In this document: positions 14,305 to 20,822 of the stretch, in pieces
Layout of the letters: each line of letters starts with the position of its first letter
Numbering within the stretch: position 1 is the first letter of the stretch
NCBI GenBank assembly: GCA_937902125.1
Contig: CALDIB010000071.1
Coordinates: forward strand, 1 to 23,012
Direction of reading: 5' to 3'
Source of the DNA: an uncultured Treponema sp.
GTDB lineage: Bacteria > Spirochaetota > Spirochaetia > Treponematales > Treponemataceae
Length of the DNA: 23,012 nucleotides
Position numbers and translations under genes: made by a program
Notes under the pieces: generated by a model
Seen by the model: the letters and a program-made list of their open reading frames with translations, nothing else
What the model was told of the DNA's origin: nothing
Database searches by the model: none

Positions 14305-14306
14305 AA

Positions 14307-15224
14307 ATGCAAATCGACCAGCTGTTTGAATTTGTTTACGTTCTGATTGACAAAAAGCGAGCGACCGCAAAGGAAATGGCCGTGCGTTTTGGCGTTTCTA
14401 CGCGAACAATTTACCGCTGGCTTGACGCGCTAAGCCTTTCGGGCGTGCCGGTCTACGCGCAAAAAGGCCGCGGCGGCGGAATCGCAATCCAGGAAAACTA
14501 CACGCTGGACAAGCGGCTTTTTTCGGAAGAGGAACGCCTTGCGATTGTGTCCAGCGTAAAGGCCTTGGGAAGCCTTGGCGGAAACTTTGCAGGAACAGCC
14601 GCGGCCAAGGCTGCGGAAAAAATTTCCGGCCTTTCCAAAAACGACGCGGACTGGCTGGAAGTGGACTTCGCGCCCTGGAGCCCTGAAGGCTCGGAAGTGC
14701 GGACGCTTTTCGCGACCTTGCGCGATTCAATCTTAAAAAAACGGCAAGTGGTTTTTGACTACTGTTCCAGCCAAGGAAAAGTCGAGCGGCGGACGGCGCA
14801 GCCGTGGAAGCTGGTTTTTAGAGGCCAGGCTTGGTATTTGTTCGCTTGGTGCGAGCAAAAAAAGGACGAGCGTTTTTTTAAGCTTAGCCGAATGCGGAAC
14901 GTTAGGCAAACAGGCCGCGCCGTTACAGCCGTTCCCAAAGAAAAAAAAGCTTCTTATCCTGCGGAACAAAAGGCTCCGATGATAAAGATCAGGGCGAGCG
15001 TCGCGGCTTCAAAAATTTCCTTTTTGCTCGACGCCTTTGTTTGCCAGCAAATGAAAGTCCGAAAGGACAAGAGCGCGAGCGTCGTTTTTACGGCGCCGGA
15101 CGTTCCCTGGCTTTGCGAATTCCTTTTGTCTTTTGGCCCAGACCTAAAAGTTTTGTCGCCCGCGCGCGTAAAGGAAGAAGTGGCCCAGCTTGCAAAAAAA
15201 GTTTCTTTGATTTATAAAATTTGA
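14307..15224 (+). CDS. WYL-domain transcriptional regulator (module copy 2)
   Basis: A 305-residue paralogue of the regulator at 4132-5058. The HTH covers residues 1-60 (TAKEMAVRFGVSTRTIYRWL), the WYL domain about 140-205 (ERRTAQPWKLVFRGQAWYLF, then FFKLSRMRNVRQTGR) and the C-terminal WCX-like domain about 225-300. The first eleven residues (MQIDQLFEFVY) are identical in both copies. It starts 2 nt after DUF3021 and so is co-transcribed with it, whereas copy 1 has its own promoter. Its stop codon lies inside the palindrome 15217-15242, which probably is its binding site. It most likely controls the SAP/DUF3781/ClbS genes that follow. Confidence 0.92.
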   Translation: MQIDQLFEFVYVLIDKKRATAKEMAVRFGVSTRTIYRWLDALSLSGVPVYAQKGRGGGIAIQENYTLDKRLFSEEERLAIVSSVKALGSLGGNFAGTAAAKAAEKISGLSKNDADWLEVDFAPWSPEGSEVRTLFATLRDSILKKRQVVFDYCSSQGKVERRTAQPWKLVFRGQAWYLFAWCEQKKDERFFKLSRMRNVRQTGRAVTAVPKEKKASYPAEQKAPMIKIRASVAASKISFLLDAFVCQQMKVRKDKSASVVFTAPDVPWLCEFLLSFGPDLKVLSPARVKEEVAQLAKKVSLIYKI

Positions 15225-15242
15225 CATTCTGTTGTCATATTT
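15217..15242. promoter_or_regulatory. Palindromic operator (module copy 2)
   Basis: AAATTTGACA (15217-15226), a 6-nt spacer, TGTCATATTT (15233-15242): nine of ten arm positions pair. It overlaps the WYL stop codon and ends 19 nt before the SAP gene ATG, the same distance as in copy 1 (4098-4123). The spacer bases differ between the copies while the arms are kept. Confidence 0.75.
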
Positions 15243-15249
15243 AGCGCGC

Positions 15250-15255
15250 TATAAT
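15250..15255 (+). promoter_or_regulatory. -10 hexamer predicting a leaderless SAP mRNA (copy 2)
   Basis: A consensus TATAAT ends 6 nt before ATG 15262. At 17 nt upstream there is no -35 match because that position falls in the operator. A TTGACA at 15221-15226 is 23 nt away, too far for a normal promoter. This fits an activator-dependent promoter and a transcript starting at the ATG. Confidence 0.6.
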
Positions 15256-15261
15256 AAGGGC

Positions 15262-15930
15262 ATGAACGCTAGGCCGCAATTCAAGGACATTTCCTCATTT
15301 GAAGAATTTTCAAAATACTATTGGTATCGCGAGGAGCTTAAAAAAATATGCAAGGCTCTTGGCCTTGATTCCAGCGGAATGAAGGCGGGACTGAACCGCG
15401 TCATCGAGGAATACTTTAAGGGGAATAGAATCGTTCCCAAGCCAAAAAGCGCTTTCGGCGCGGCGGGTAGGCCAAGCGCGGTTGTTAGACCCGCAGCCGT
15501 TTCCAAGACCAAAAATCGGGCGGCGGCTTTCAAAGATAAAAACTGCCAGCTTACCTTAAATACCGGCCTTGTCGCTTGCGGCTTTAAGTTCAACCAGCGC
15601 GCCCGCGACTTTTTCAGTTCCCAAACCGGAATCAAAAACTTTAAATTCAACGCGGACATGGTGGCCACCGTCAAAAAAGTCAAGGAAACAGGCGATGAGT
15701 CTTTCACTCTCGGAGACCTTTTGGACGTTTACTACGGCAAAAAGACTTACGCGCGCTACGACAAGGCTTCCCTGCAATGGAACAAATTTGTCCAAGACTT
15801 TTGCGCCGACCCCGCGACCGCGGCCTTTCCAAACAAGCTAAAAAGCGCCGCCGCCCTCTGGAAAATCGTCCGCGATTCCGCCCGCCCAAAAGTTTACGCG
15901 CATTCATTATTGGAAGAATTTAAGGAGTAA
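15262..15930 (+). CDS. SAP-domain / DUF6434 protein (module copy 2)
   Basis: A 222-residue paralogue of 3479-4078, starting MNARPQFKDISSFEEFSKYY. The N-terminal SAP-like DNA-binding motif spans about residues 15-55 (YYWYREELKKICKALGL). A longer Ala/Lys/Pro-rich linker spans about 57-100 (PKSAFGAAGRPSAVVRPAAV). The conserved C-terminal domain spans about 103-222 (GLVACGFKFNQRARDFFSSQ, FTLGDLLDVYYGKKTY, LQWNKFVQDFCAD). ATG 15262 is chosen because homology starts there; upstream codons from 15232 lie in the operator/promoter. It has no properly spaced RBS. It ends 5 nt before the DUF3781 gene, with AAGGAG inside its last codons. Function unknown; DNA binding is inferred from the SAP motif. Confidence 0.87.
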   Translation: MNARPQFKDISSFEEFSKYYWYREELKKICKALGLDSSGMKAGLNRVIEEYFKGNRIVPKPKSAFGAAGRPSAVVRPAAVSKTKNRAAAFKDKNCQLTLNTGLVACGFKFNQRARDFFSSQTGIKNFKFNADMVATVKKVKETGDESFTLGDLLDVYYGKKTYARYDKASLQWNKFVQDFCADPATAAFPNKLKSAAALWKIVRDSARPKVYAHSLLEEFKE

Positions 15931-15935
15931 CTACA

Positions 15936-16193
15936 ATGCCATTCGACTACAAAAACGAACTCTTGCAAAATTTGGACAAGCTTCACACTACTCCTATGGG
16001 CGTGGACCGCATCCGCCGCAACCTTGCCCTTGGCGACGATGTGAAGGACGTTGTCGCCTGCTGCCGCGAAAAAATCGAATCTTCCGCCGCGGCCATAGAA
16101 CGAAAAGGAAAAAACTGGTATTGTAGGATTGACGGCTGCGTCATAACGGTAAACGCCTACAGCTACACAATAATCACCGCGCATAAAGCATAA
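15936..16193 (+). CDS. DUF3781 family protein (intact copy)
   Basis: An 85-residue protein with the family pattern: KNELLQNLDKLHTTPMGVDR near the N-terminus, a middle region with two cysteines (VVACCREKIESS), ERKGKNWYCRIDGCVITVNA and the ending YSYTIITAHKA. DUF3781 proteins are small, common in gut Firmicutes and Treponema and of unknown function. AAGGAG (15922-15927) is 8 nt before ATG 15936. The defective copy at 3195-3358 lacks the ERKGKNWY region, so this is the functional one. Its position directly behind the SAP gene in both copies argues that the two proteins work together. Confidence 0.88.
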   Translation: MPFDYKNELLQNLDKLHTTPMGVDRIRRNLALGDDVKDVVACCREKIESSAAAIERKGKNWYCRIDGCVITVNAYSYTIITAHKA

Positions 16194-16205
16194 AGGATAA
16201 TGAAT

Positions 16206-16757
16206 ATGCCAAGACCAAAAACAAAAGACCAGCTTTTAGAGGCCGCCGACAAAAACTACAAGGCGCTTATGAAAATGATTGACGGCCTTAGCGAAAAGGA
16301 ATTAAAAACGCCCTTTGACTTTTCGGGCCAGCCAAGCAAAAAGGAGGCGCACTGGAGCCGCGACAAAAATGTCCGCGACGTTTTGATTCACCTTTACGAA
16401 TGGCACCAGCTTATGCTGGCCTTTCCCAAAAACAACGCCAAGGCCGCCGACAAAAAATCCGCCGTCGCCTTTTTGCCGCCGGACTATTCTTGGAAAACAT
16501 ACGGCCAAATGAACGTGATGTTTTGGAAGCGGCATCAAAAGACCAGCCTTGAAACGGCGAAAGAATTGTTGGCGCAAAGCCACGCGGCGGTCATGAAGTT
16601 GATAAAAAAATACAGCGACCAAGAATTGTTCACAAAAGGATATTTTTTGTGGACAGGAAACGCCGCGCTTGGAAGCTTTTTTGTAAGCAACACTTCAAGC
16701 CACTACGACTGGGCAATCAAAAAGCTGAAGGCCCACAAAAAGAACTGCGCGGACTAA
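16206..16757 (+). CDS. ClbS/DfsB family four-helix protein (DUF1706)
   Basis: A 183-residue protein of the ClbS/DfsB (DinB-like four-helix bundle) family: starts PRPKTKDQLLEAADKNYKAL, contains KEAHWSRDKNVRDVLIHLYE and WHQLML, then SWKTYGQMNVMFWKRHQKTS, and ends SSHYDWAIKKLKAHKKNC. ClbS protects colibactin producers from their own DNA-damaging product by opening its cyclopropane warhead; most homologues have no known substrate. ATG 16206 is preferred over ATG 16200 because AGGA (16194-16197) gives 8 nt against 2 nt spacing. It is 12 nt after DUF3781, so in the same operon. This is the best functional hint in the module: detoxification of, or response to, a genotoxin. Confidence 0.87.
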   Translation: MPRPKTKDQLLEAADKNYKALMKMIDGLSEKELKTPFDFSGQPSKKEAHWSRDKNVRDVLIHLYEWHQLMLAFPKNNAKAADKKSAVAFLPPDYSWKTYGQMNVMFWKRHQKTSLETAKELLAQSHAAVMKLIKKYSDQELFTKGYFLWTGNAALGSFFVSNTSSHYDWAIKKLKAHKKNCAD

Positions 16758-16782
16758 CCGGCGCGCAAAGGAGCGGCGGCCA

Positions 16783-17679
16783 ATGCATTTTGTCAGCGCG
16801 AAATCGATTCTAACAACTCGTCCCTGCGGAATGAACGTTTACCGCGGCTGTTCCCACGGCTGCGTTTACTGCGACTCGCGAAGCAAATGCTATCATTTTA
16901 CGCATGACTTTGAGGACATAGAAGTAAAGCAAAACGCGCCGGAACTTTTGGAAGAGGCCCTGCGCAAAAAACGAAAACGCTGCGTGATTGGAACAGGAAG
17001 CATGTGCGACCCATACATTCCGATTGAAAAGGAACTTTGCCTAACCCGCCGCTGTTTGGAAATTATCGACCGCTACAGTTTTGGAGCGGCGGTGTTGACA
17101 AAATCCGACTTGGTCTTGCGAGACCTGGACTTGCTTTCTTCTATAAACAAAAAGGCAAAGGCGGTCGTGCAAATGACGATTACCACAGCCGACGACGAGC
17201 TTTGCAAAATATTGGAGCCTGGCGTTTGCCCCACAAGCCGCCGCGTTCAAGTTTTGCGCGAGTGCAAGGAGCGCGGCATTCCGACCGTCGTGTGGCTTAG
17301 TCCGCTCCTTCCCTTTATCAACGACACGCGGGAAAACACTGACGCGATTTTTGAATCGTGCGCCGAAGCGGGCGTAAAGGCGATTTTATGCTTTGGAATA
17401 GGACTTACCCTGCGCGAAGGAAACCGAGAGTATTTTTACGCCGCCCTAGAGCGCGCGGCCTTGCGCGATTCCCGTTTTGCGGGAATGAAAGAGCGCTACC
17501 AAAAAACTTTAGGCTATTCATATATGGCCACAAGCCCGCGCGACAAGAATCTTATGGCGCGCTTGGCCCGGCTCTGCGAAGAAAGCGGCATAATGCTAGG
17601 AACGGATTCTGTCTTTAAGTGGATGGAAGAATTTCCGGCCGCCGCGCAAGGCGACCTGATGCAGCCGAAATTGTTTTAG
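16783..17679 (+). CDS. SPL-like radical SAM protein
   Basis: A 298-residue radical SAM enzyme. GCSHGCVYCDSR gives the CxxxCxxC cluster site (Cys23, Cys27, Cys30), and GTGSMCDPYIPIEKEL, VLTKSDLVLRDLDLL, TITTADDELCKILEPG and VVWLSPLLPFIND are the following core motifs. The order matches the spore-photoproduct-lyase-like (Rv2578c-type) family, found also in non-sporeformers and of mostly unknown substrate. True SPL repairs UV-made thymine dimers; these relatives have not been shown to. GGAG lies upstream of ATG 16783. It is 25 nt after the ClbS-like gene and last in the co-oriented array. Together with SAP and ClbS it fits a DNA-damage theme. Confidence 0.87.
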   Translation: MHFVSAKSILTTRPCGMNVYRGCSHGCVYCDSRSKCYHFTHDFEDIEVKQNAPELLEEALRKKRKRCVIGTGSMCDPYIPIEKELCLTRRCLEIIDRYSFGAAVLTKSDLVLRDLDLLSSINKKAKAVVQMTITTADDELCKILEPGVCPTSRRVQVLRECKERGIPTVVWLSPLLPFINDTRENTDAIFESCAEAGVKAILCFGIGLTLREGNREYFYAALERAALRDSRFAGMKERYQKTLGYSYMATSPRDKNLMARLARLCEESGIMLGTDSVFKWMEEFPAAAQGDLMQPKLF

Positions 17680-17690
17680 CGCTTGGCGGA

Positions 17691-18977
17691 TTAATTTCGC
17701 GCGTTGATGGCGGCTTCCACCAAATCAGGATTGGTGAAATGCCAACTTTGGGCGGAACGGTTGTAGTAGCCGAAAAGCTCGTTGAAGCTTCCGCTTGCGG
17801 GCACTTTCCAGTTTCCGTTGTCCCAAAGGAAGGCCGCCATCTTGTAGGTCTTTACTTTTCCAAGGTAGTATTCAAACCAGGCCTTGCGCTGGTCGTCGTT
17901 GTTTTTGTTTGTCGCTCCCATTTCGCCGATGACGACGGGGATTCCTTTTTTTACAAACTTTGCGTTAAGCTGGCCAAACCAATAGTCAAGGTCGGCTTTG
18001 TGCGCGTCAGTGAAGGTTGCGCTTCCAGGATCTTCCATCGCAAAATTGTAGGGCGTGTACATATGAACGGACAATGCCAGCCTTCCAGCGCCGGCGGAAT
18101 CTTTGGGCATTTTAAACGCGGAAGCGAGCGCCGCTCCGGGACTGGCCACATACGCGGGAACCATTACAAGACGCTTGGCGTTGTTTCCGCCTGACTCGCG
18201 GATCGCTTCCAAACAAAGTTGGTTCAGCTCATTGACGCATTTGGCCGCGTCTTTGCAAGCCGAGCAAGAGGCTTCCCAATTCCATTCGTGCTTGTCGCCA
18301 GGCAAACGCGGCTCGTTAATCGTTTCAAAAACCAAACGCTCGTCGTAGCCATTGTTAAAGGCGGACGCGATTTGACACCAAACGTTGTAAAGGTATCGCT
18401 TGGATTCATTCAGGCAGGAAGAAGCGGGGCTGTAGCCTTTGTGGCCGTTTGCAGTACAGGTTGAAGGAGTGATGTTGTCATGGTGAACGTTGATGATTAC
18501 ATACAAGCCTTCGGCGATGGCCCAATCGACGATTTCTTTTGCGCGGGCCATCCAACTGGGCGAAACGGTGTATTTTGAATCGATGTGGTCGTGCCAAGAA
18601 ATCGGAATGCGTATGGACGAAAAGCCTTTTGCCTTTATTCCGGCAATCATCGCATGCGTTGTTTTTGGTTGGCCCCAGCATGTTTCGGTGTTGTTTCCAA
18701 GGCTTGTGTTTTGTCCGGCCCAGCCGTTTGCAGGATCTCCGCCAGAAAAAGCGTCAAGGGTGTTTCCCAAGTTCCAGCCAAATTTCATCGCGTCGACAAT
18801 TTGATCGGTGCTGGACGAGCCAAAGTCTTTTGAGCCAGTGTCCACGACAAGGCTTGTTGTGGAGTAGAGTTTTTCCTTTTCAAATGGAGCGGAAGAGGAA
18901 CCTGCGGCGTTGGCGCAAGCGGATAAAAATAAAAGCGCCGTGGAAAGCGCGAAAAATTTTGTGGCTTTATTTTTCAT
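17691..18977 (-). CDS. GH5 endoglucanase, lipoprotein (subfamily 4-like)
   Basis: A 428-residue extracellular lipoprotein. The signal peptide ends in the lipobox LSAC (Cys21), so it is anchored by lipid. The GH5 barrel follows: GWNLGNTLDAF (about 67-77), ETCWGQPKTT, RIPISWHDHID, VIINVHHDN (160-168), the acid/base in FETINEPR (Glu222) and the nucleophile in VIGEMGAT (Glu352). ETxWGxPKT with NEPRL and HEW resembles GH5_4 endoglucanases/xyloglucanases, which cut beta-1,4-glucan chains. Extra cysteine pairs (STCTANG, SSCLNES, CSACKDAAKC) suggest disulfides. Start: MKNK at 18977, because the signal peptide begins there; the upstream frame from 19001 is intergenic. TATACT is 7 nt upstream with no RBS. 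It is convergent with the radical SAM gene. Confidence 0.93.
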   Translation of the reverse strand: MKNKATKFFALSTALLFLSACANAAGSSSAPFEKEKLYSTTSLVVDTGSKDFGSSSTDQIVDAMKFGWNLGNTLDAFSGGDPANGWAGQNTSLGNNTETCWGQPKTTHAMIAGIKAKGFSSIRIPISWHDHIDSKYTVSPSWMARAKEIVDWAIAEGLYVIINVHHDNITPSTCTANGHKGYSPASSCLNESKRYLYNVWCQIASAFNNGYDERLVFETINEPRLPGDKHEWNWEASCSACKDAAKCVNELNQLCLEAIRESGGNNAKRLVMVPAYVASPGAALASAFKMPKDSAGAGRLALSVHMYTPYNFAMEDPGSATFTDAHKADLDYWFGQLNAKFVKKGIPVVIGEMGATNKNNDDQRKAWFEYYLGKVKTYKMAAFLWDNGNWKVPASGSFNELFGYYNRSAQSWHFTNPDLVEAAINARN

Positions 18978-18984
18978 AAGAAAT

Positions 18985-19017
18985 AGTATAGCAAAGAACA
19001 ATCCTTTTGGCTATAAT
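18985..19017. promoter_or_regulatory. Divergent -10 hexamers for GH5 and DUF1848 genes
   Basis: The gap between the two start codons is 46 nt. On the minus strand TATACT (18990-18985) ends 7 nt before ATG 18977. On the plus strand TATAAT (19012-19017) ends 6 nt before GTG 19024. Neither gene has an RBS or room for a leader, so both transcripts should begin at the start codon. No consensus -35 is seen for either. Confidence 0.5.
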
Positions 19018-19023
19018 TTTATC

Positions 19024-19971
19024 GTGATTTTAAACACCGGCCAGCGAACGGACATTCCAGCCTTTTACTCTGAATGGTTCATGAACCGCGTCCGCGAAGG
19101 CTTTGTCATGGTTCGGAACCCTTACAACCAAAGCGCGGTGACCCGCTATGAAATAAATCCCGGCCTTGTGGACATGATCGGCTTTTGCTCAAAAAACCCT
19201 ATTCCTATGCTGCCGTACATTGCGGAACTGAACGAGCGCGGCTTCGCGCAATATTGGCAAGTCACGATTACGCCGTATGGCCGCGACATAGAGCCAGGCG
19301 TTTCCGACAAGCGCGAGATTGTCGCCGCTTTCCAAAAACTTTCGGCGCTGGCGGGCAAGGACAGAATCGTCTGGCGCTACGATCCGATTTTTATTGACCA
19401 AAAATATACGGCGGACTACCACCGCAGGGCTTTTGAAAGCCTCGCGCGCGCCCTAAGCGGCTGGACAGACTATTGCGTGATAAGCTTCATCGATTTGTAT
19501 CCAAAAGTCCGGCGCAATTTTCCTGAGGCGCGCGAATTAACGCAAGACCAAAAAATCGCGCTCGGCTGCGGCTTGATTCAAATAGCCTCTCGCTATGGCC
19601 TTACTGTAAGGACTTGCGGCGAAGGGGATTTTTTGGCCAAATACGGAGCGGAATGCGGCGGCTGCATGACGCCGGCCATTTACGAAAAAGCCTTGGGCCA
19701 ACCGCTCTCTTTTCCGCGCTTCACGCCTTCGCGCTCTGAGTGCGCCTGCTACCTTTCCTGCGACATCGGAGCCTATTCCTCCTGCGCGCATTTTTGCCGT
19801 TACTGTTACGCAAACTCAAACCCAAGCCTTATAAAAGAAAACATGGCGCGGCACAATCCCGACTCGCCTTTTTTAATCGGCGGCCCCTTGCCGGACGACA
19901 AGATTCACAATGCCGAGCAAAAAAGTTGGAAGGCCGCGCCGAACAAAGAAGTTCAGAGGGAGTTGTTTTAG
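19024..19971 (+). CDS. DUF1848 family protein
   Basis: A 315-residue protein with the DUF1848 pattern: N-terminal LNTGQRTDIPAFYSEWFMNR and VREGFVMVRNPYN, then SKNPIPML, VTITPYGRDIEPGV, RIVWRYDPIFID, and at the C-terminus ECACYLSCDIGAYSSCAHFC followed by RYCYANSNP, a cysteine cluster likely to bind a metal or Fe-S centre. DUF1848 has no established function; sequence features are often compared with radical SAM-like barrels, and the C-terminal Cys pattern is compatible with an iron-sulfur enzyme. GTG 19024 is chosen because the conserved start of the family lies there; the frame upstream to 18910 is antisense to the GH5 gene. Likely leaderless. A hairpin terminator follows. Confidence 0.87.
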   Translation: MILNTGQRTDIPAFYSEWFMNRVREGFVMVRNPYNQSAVTRYEINPGLVDMIGFCSKNPIPMLPYIAELNERGFAQYWQVTITPYGRDIEPGVSDKREIVAAFQKLSALAGKDRIVWRYDPIFIDQKYTADYHRRAFESLARALSGWTDYCVISFIDLYPKVRRNFPEARELTQDQKIALGCGLIQIASRYGLTVRTCGEGDFLAKYGAECGGCMTPAIYEKALGQPLSFPRFTPSRSECACYLSCDIGAYSSCAHFCRYCYANSNPSLIKENMARHNPDSPFLIGGPLPDDKIHNAEQKSWKAAPNKEVQRELF

Positions 19972-19980
19972 GCTATCCAG

Positions 19981-20018
19981 AAAAACGCTTTTTGCGCTTT
20001 TAGGGCAAAGGCGTTTTC
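19981..20018. terminator. Bidirectional hairpin terminator between convergent genes
   Basis: AAAAACGC (19981-19988) pairs with GCGTTTTC (20011-20018) with one bulge, and an inner TTTGC/GCAAA stem extends it. A-rich on the left and T-rich on the right, it lies in the 68-nt gap between the DUF1848 stop and the GGDEF gene stop, so it can serve both strands. Confidence 0.55.
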
Positions 20019-20039
20019 GCCGGCCCTTAATGTTGGAGT

Positions 20040-20780
20040 CTAAACGCGAGCGCCTTTGAGCTGCTTTTTTCGCTCGTACATAAAGGCGTCCGCGCGTTCA
20101 AATACGGATGCCATGGCTAGGTCTTTGCCAGAGATGTATTCCGACATTCCCGCAGCGACAATTACGCCGCCGTTTTTGCTGTTGCTCTCCGACTGCGCGT
20201 TTAGGTTTGCCAAGATTTCGGCGCGCGCATCGTAATCCTGCCCGGTCAAGACAACCACAAATTCATCTCCGCCAATTCTGAAAACCGGACTGTGCTTGAA
20301 CAGAACGCAAATCATTCTGCAGGCGGTTTTTATGTATTCATCGCCGGCCTTGTGTCCTTTGTTGTCGTTGACCCATTTGAGGCCGTTTACATCGCAGACG
20401 ACAACGGCAAAAGAGTCAAGGTCGCCGGCAGAAACGCGCGAGTTGACATGCGCCTTGTAGCTTGTGTAAGCGTTTTTGTTTTTTACTCCGGTCATGGAAT
20501 CAGTGTTGGCCATGTTGCGCGCTTTTCCTAATTCTTCCGCGTGAAAATGCTCCCGTTTTTTTAACAGCATAAAGCTGCTTACAAGCATTGTGATTGAAAG
20601 CGTAAAGAGCGACAGGACAATAAAAGAGTTTTTTACGTCGGCGACATGGATGGAATTCATCGCTATGCGCAAGTATTCATCATTGCCGCGAGTATACGCT
20701 TGAGCGTCTTCTAGCCCGTTAAAATACAAAGCGATGCGGCGGGAGGCTTCTTCTATCGCCTTTTGGTTGGAACGCGACAT
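20040..20780 (-). CDS. Diguanylate cyclase (GGDEF), cut-off C-terminal part of a permease fusion
   Basis: The 246-codon frame begins at ATG 20780 and encodes an extracytoplasmic region (about 1-50), a membrane helix (about 51-72, FIVLSLFTLSITMLVSSFML), the N-terminal GGDEF motif TDSMTGVKNKNAY and the active site FRIGGDEFVVV (about 170). No RxxD inhibitory site is visible. GGDEF proteins make c-di-GMP from two GTP. The same frame continues upstream without shift through a further hydrophobic stretch (IALITFILILSLIWM) to a TAG at 20825-20823 and then straight into the amino-acid permease. The gene therefore is the end of a permease-GGDEF fusion rather than an independent gene. There is no RBS before ATG 20780, so it may not be expressed now. 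Confidence 0.8.
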   Translation of the reverse strand: MSRSNQKAIEEASRRIALYFNGLEDAQAYTRGNDEYLRIAMNSIHVADVKNSFIVLSLFTLSITMLVSSFMLLKKREHFHAEELGKARNMANTDSMTGVKNKNAYTSYKAHVNSRVSAGDLDSFAVVVCDVNGLKWVNDNKGHKAGDEYIKTACRMICVLFKHSPVFRIGGDEFVVVLTGQDYDARAEILANLNAQSESNSKNGGVIVAAGMSEYISGKDLAMASVFERADAFMYERKKQLKGARV

Positions 20781-20822
20781 CCATATAAGCGAAAGGATTA
20801 GAATAAAAGTTATGAGCGCAAT

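Noticed and set aside
14901..14907. GTTAGGC inside the WYL copy 2 gene, and GCCTAAC at 21822-21828, as attC sites
   Set aside because: Both lie within conserved coding sequence without partner boxes or flanking inverted repeats, so they are chance matches.
17619..18194. A 191-codon plus-strand frame between the radical SAM and DUF1848 genes
   Set aside because: It is antisense to the GH5 catalytic domain, whose active-site motifs are unmistakable. The start has no RBS.
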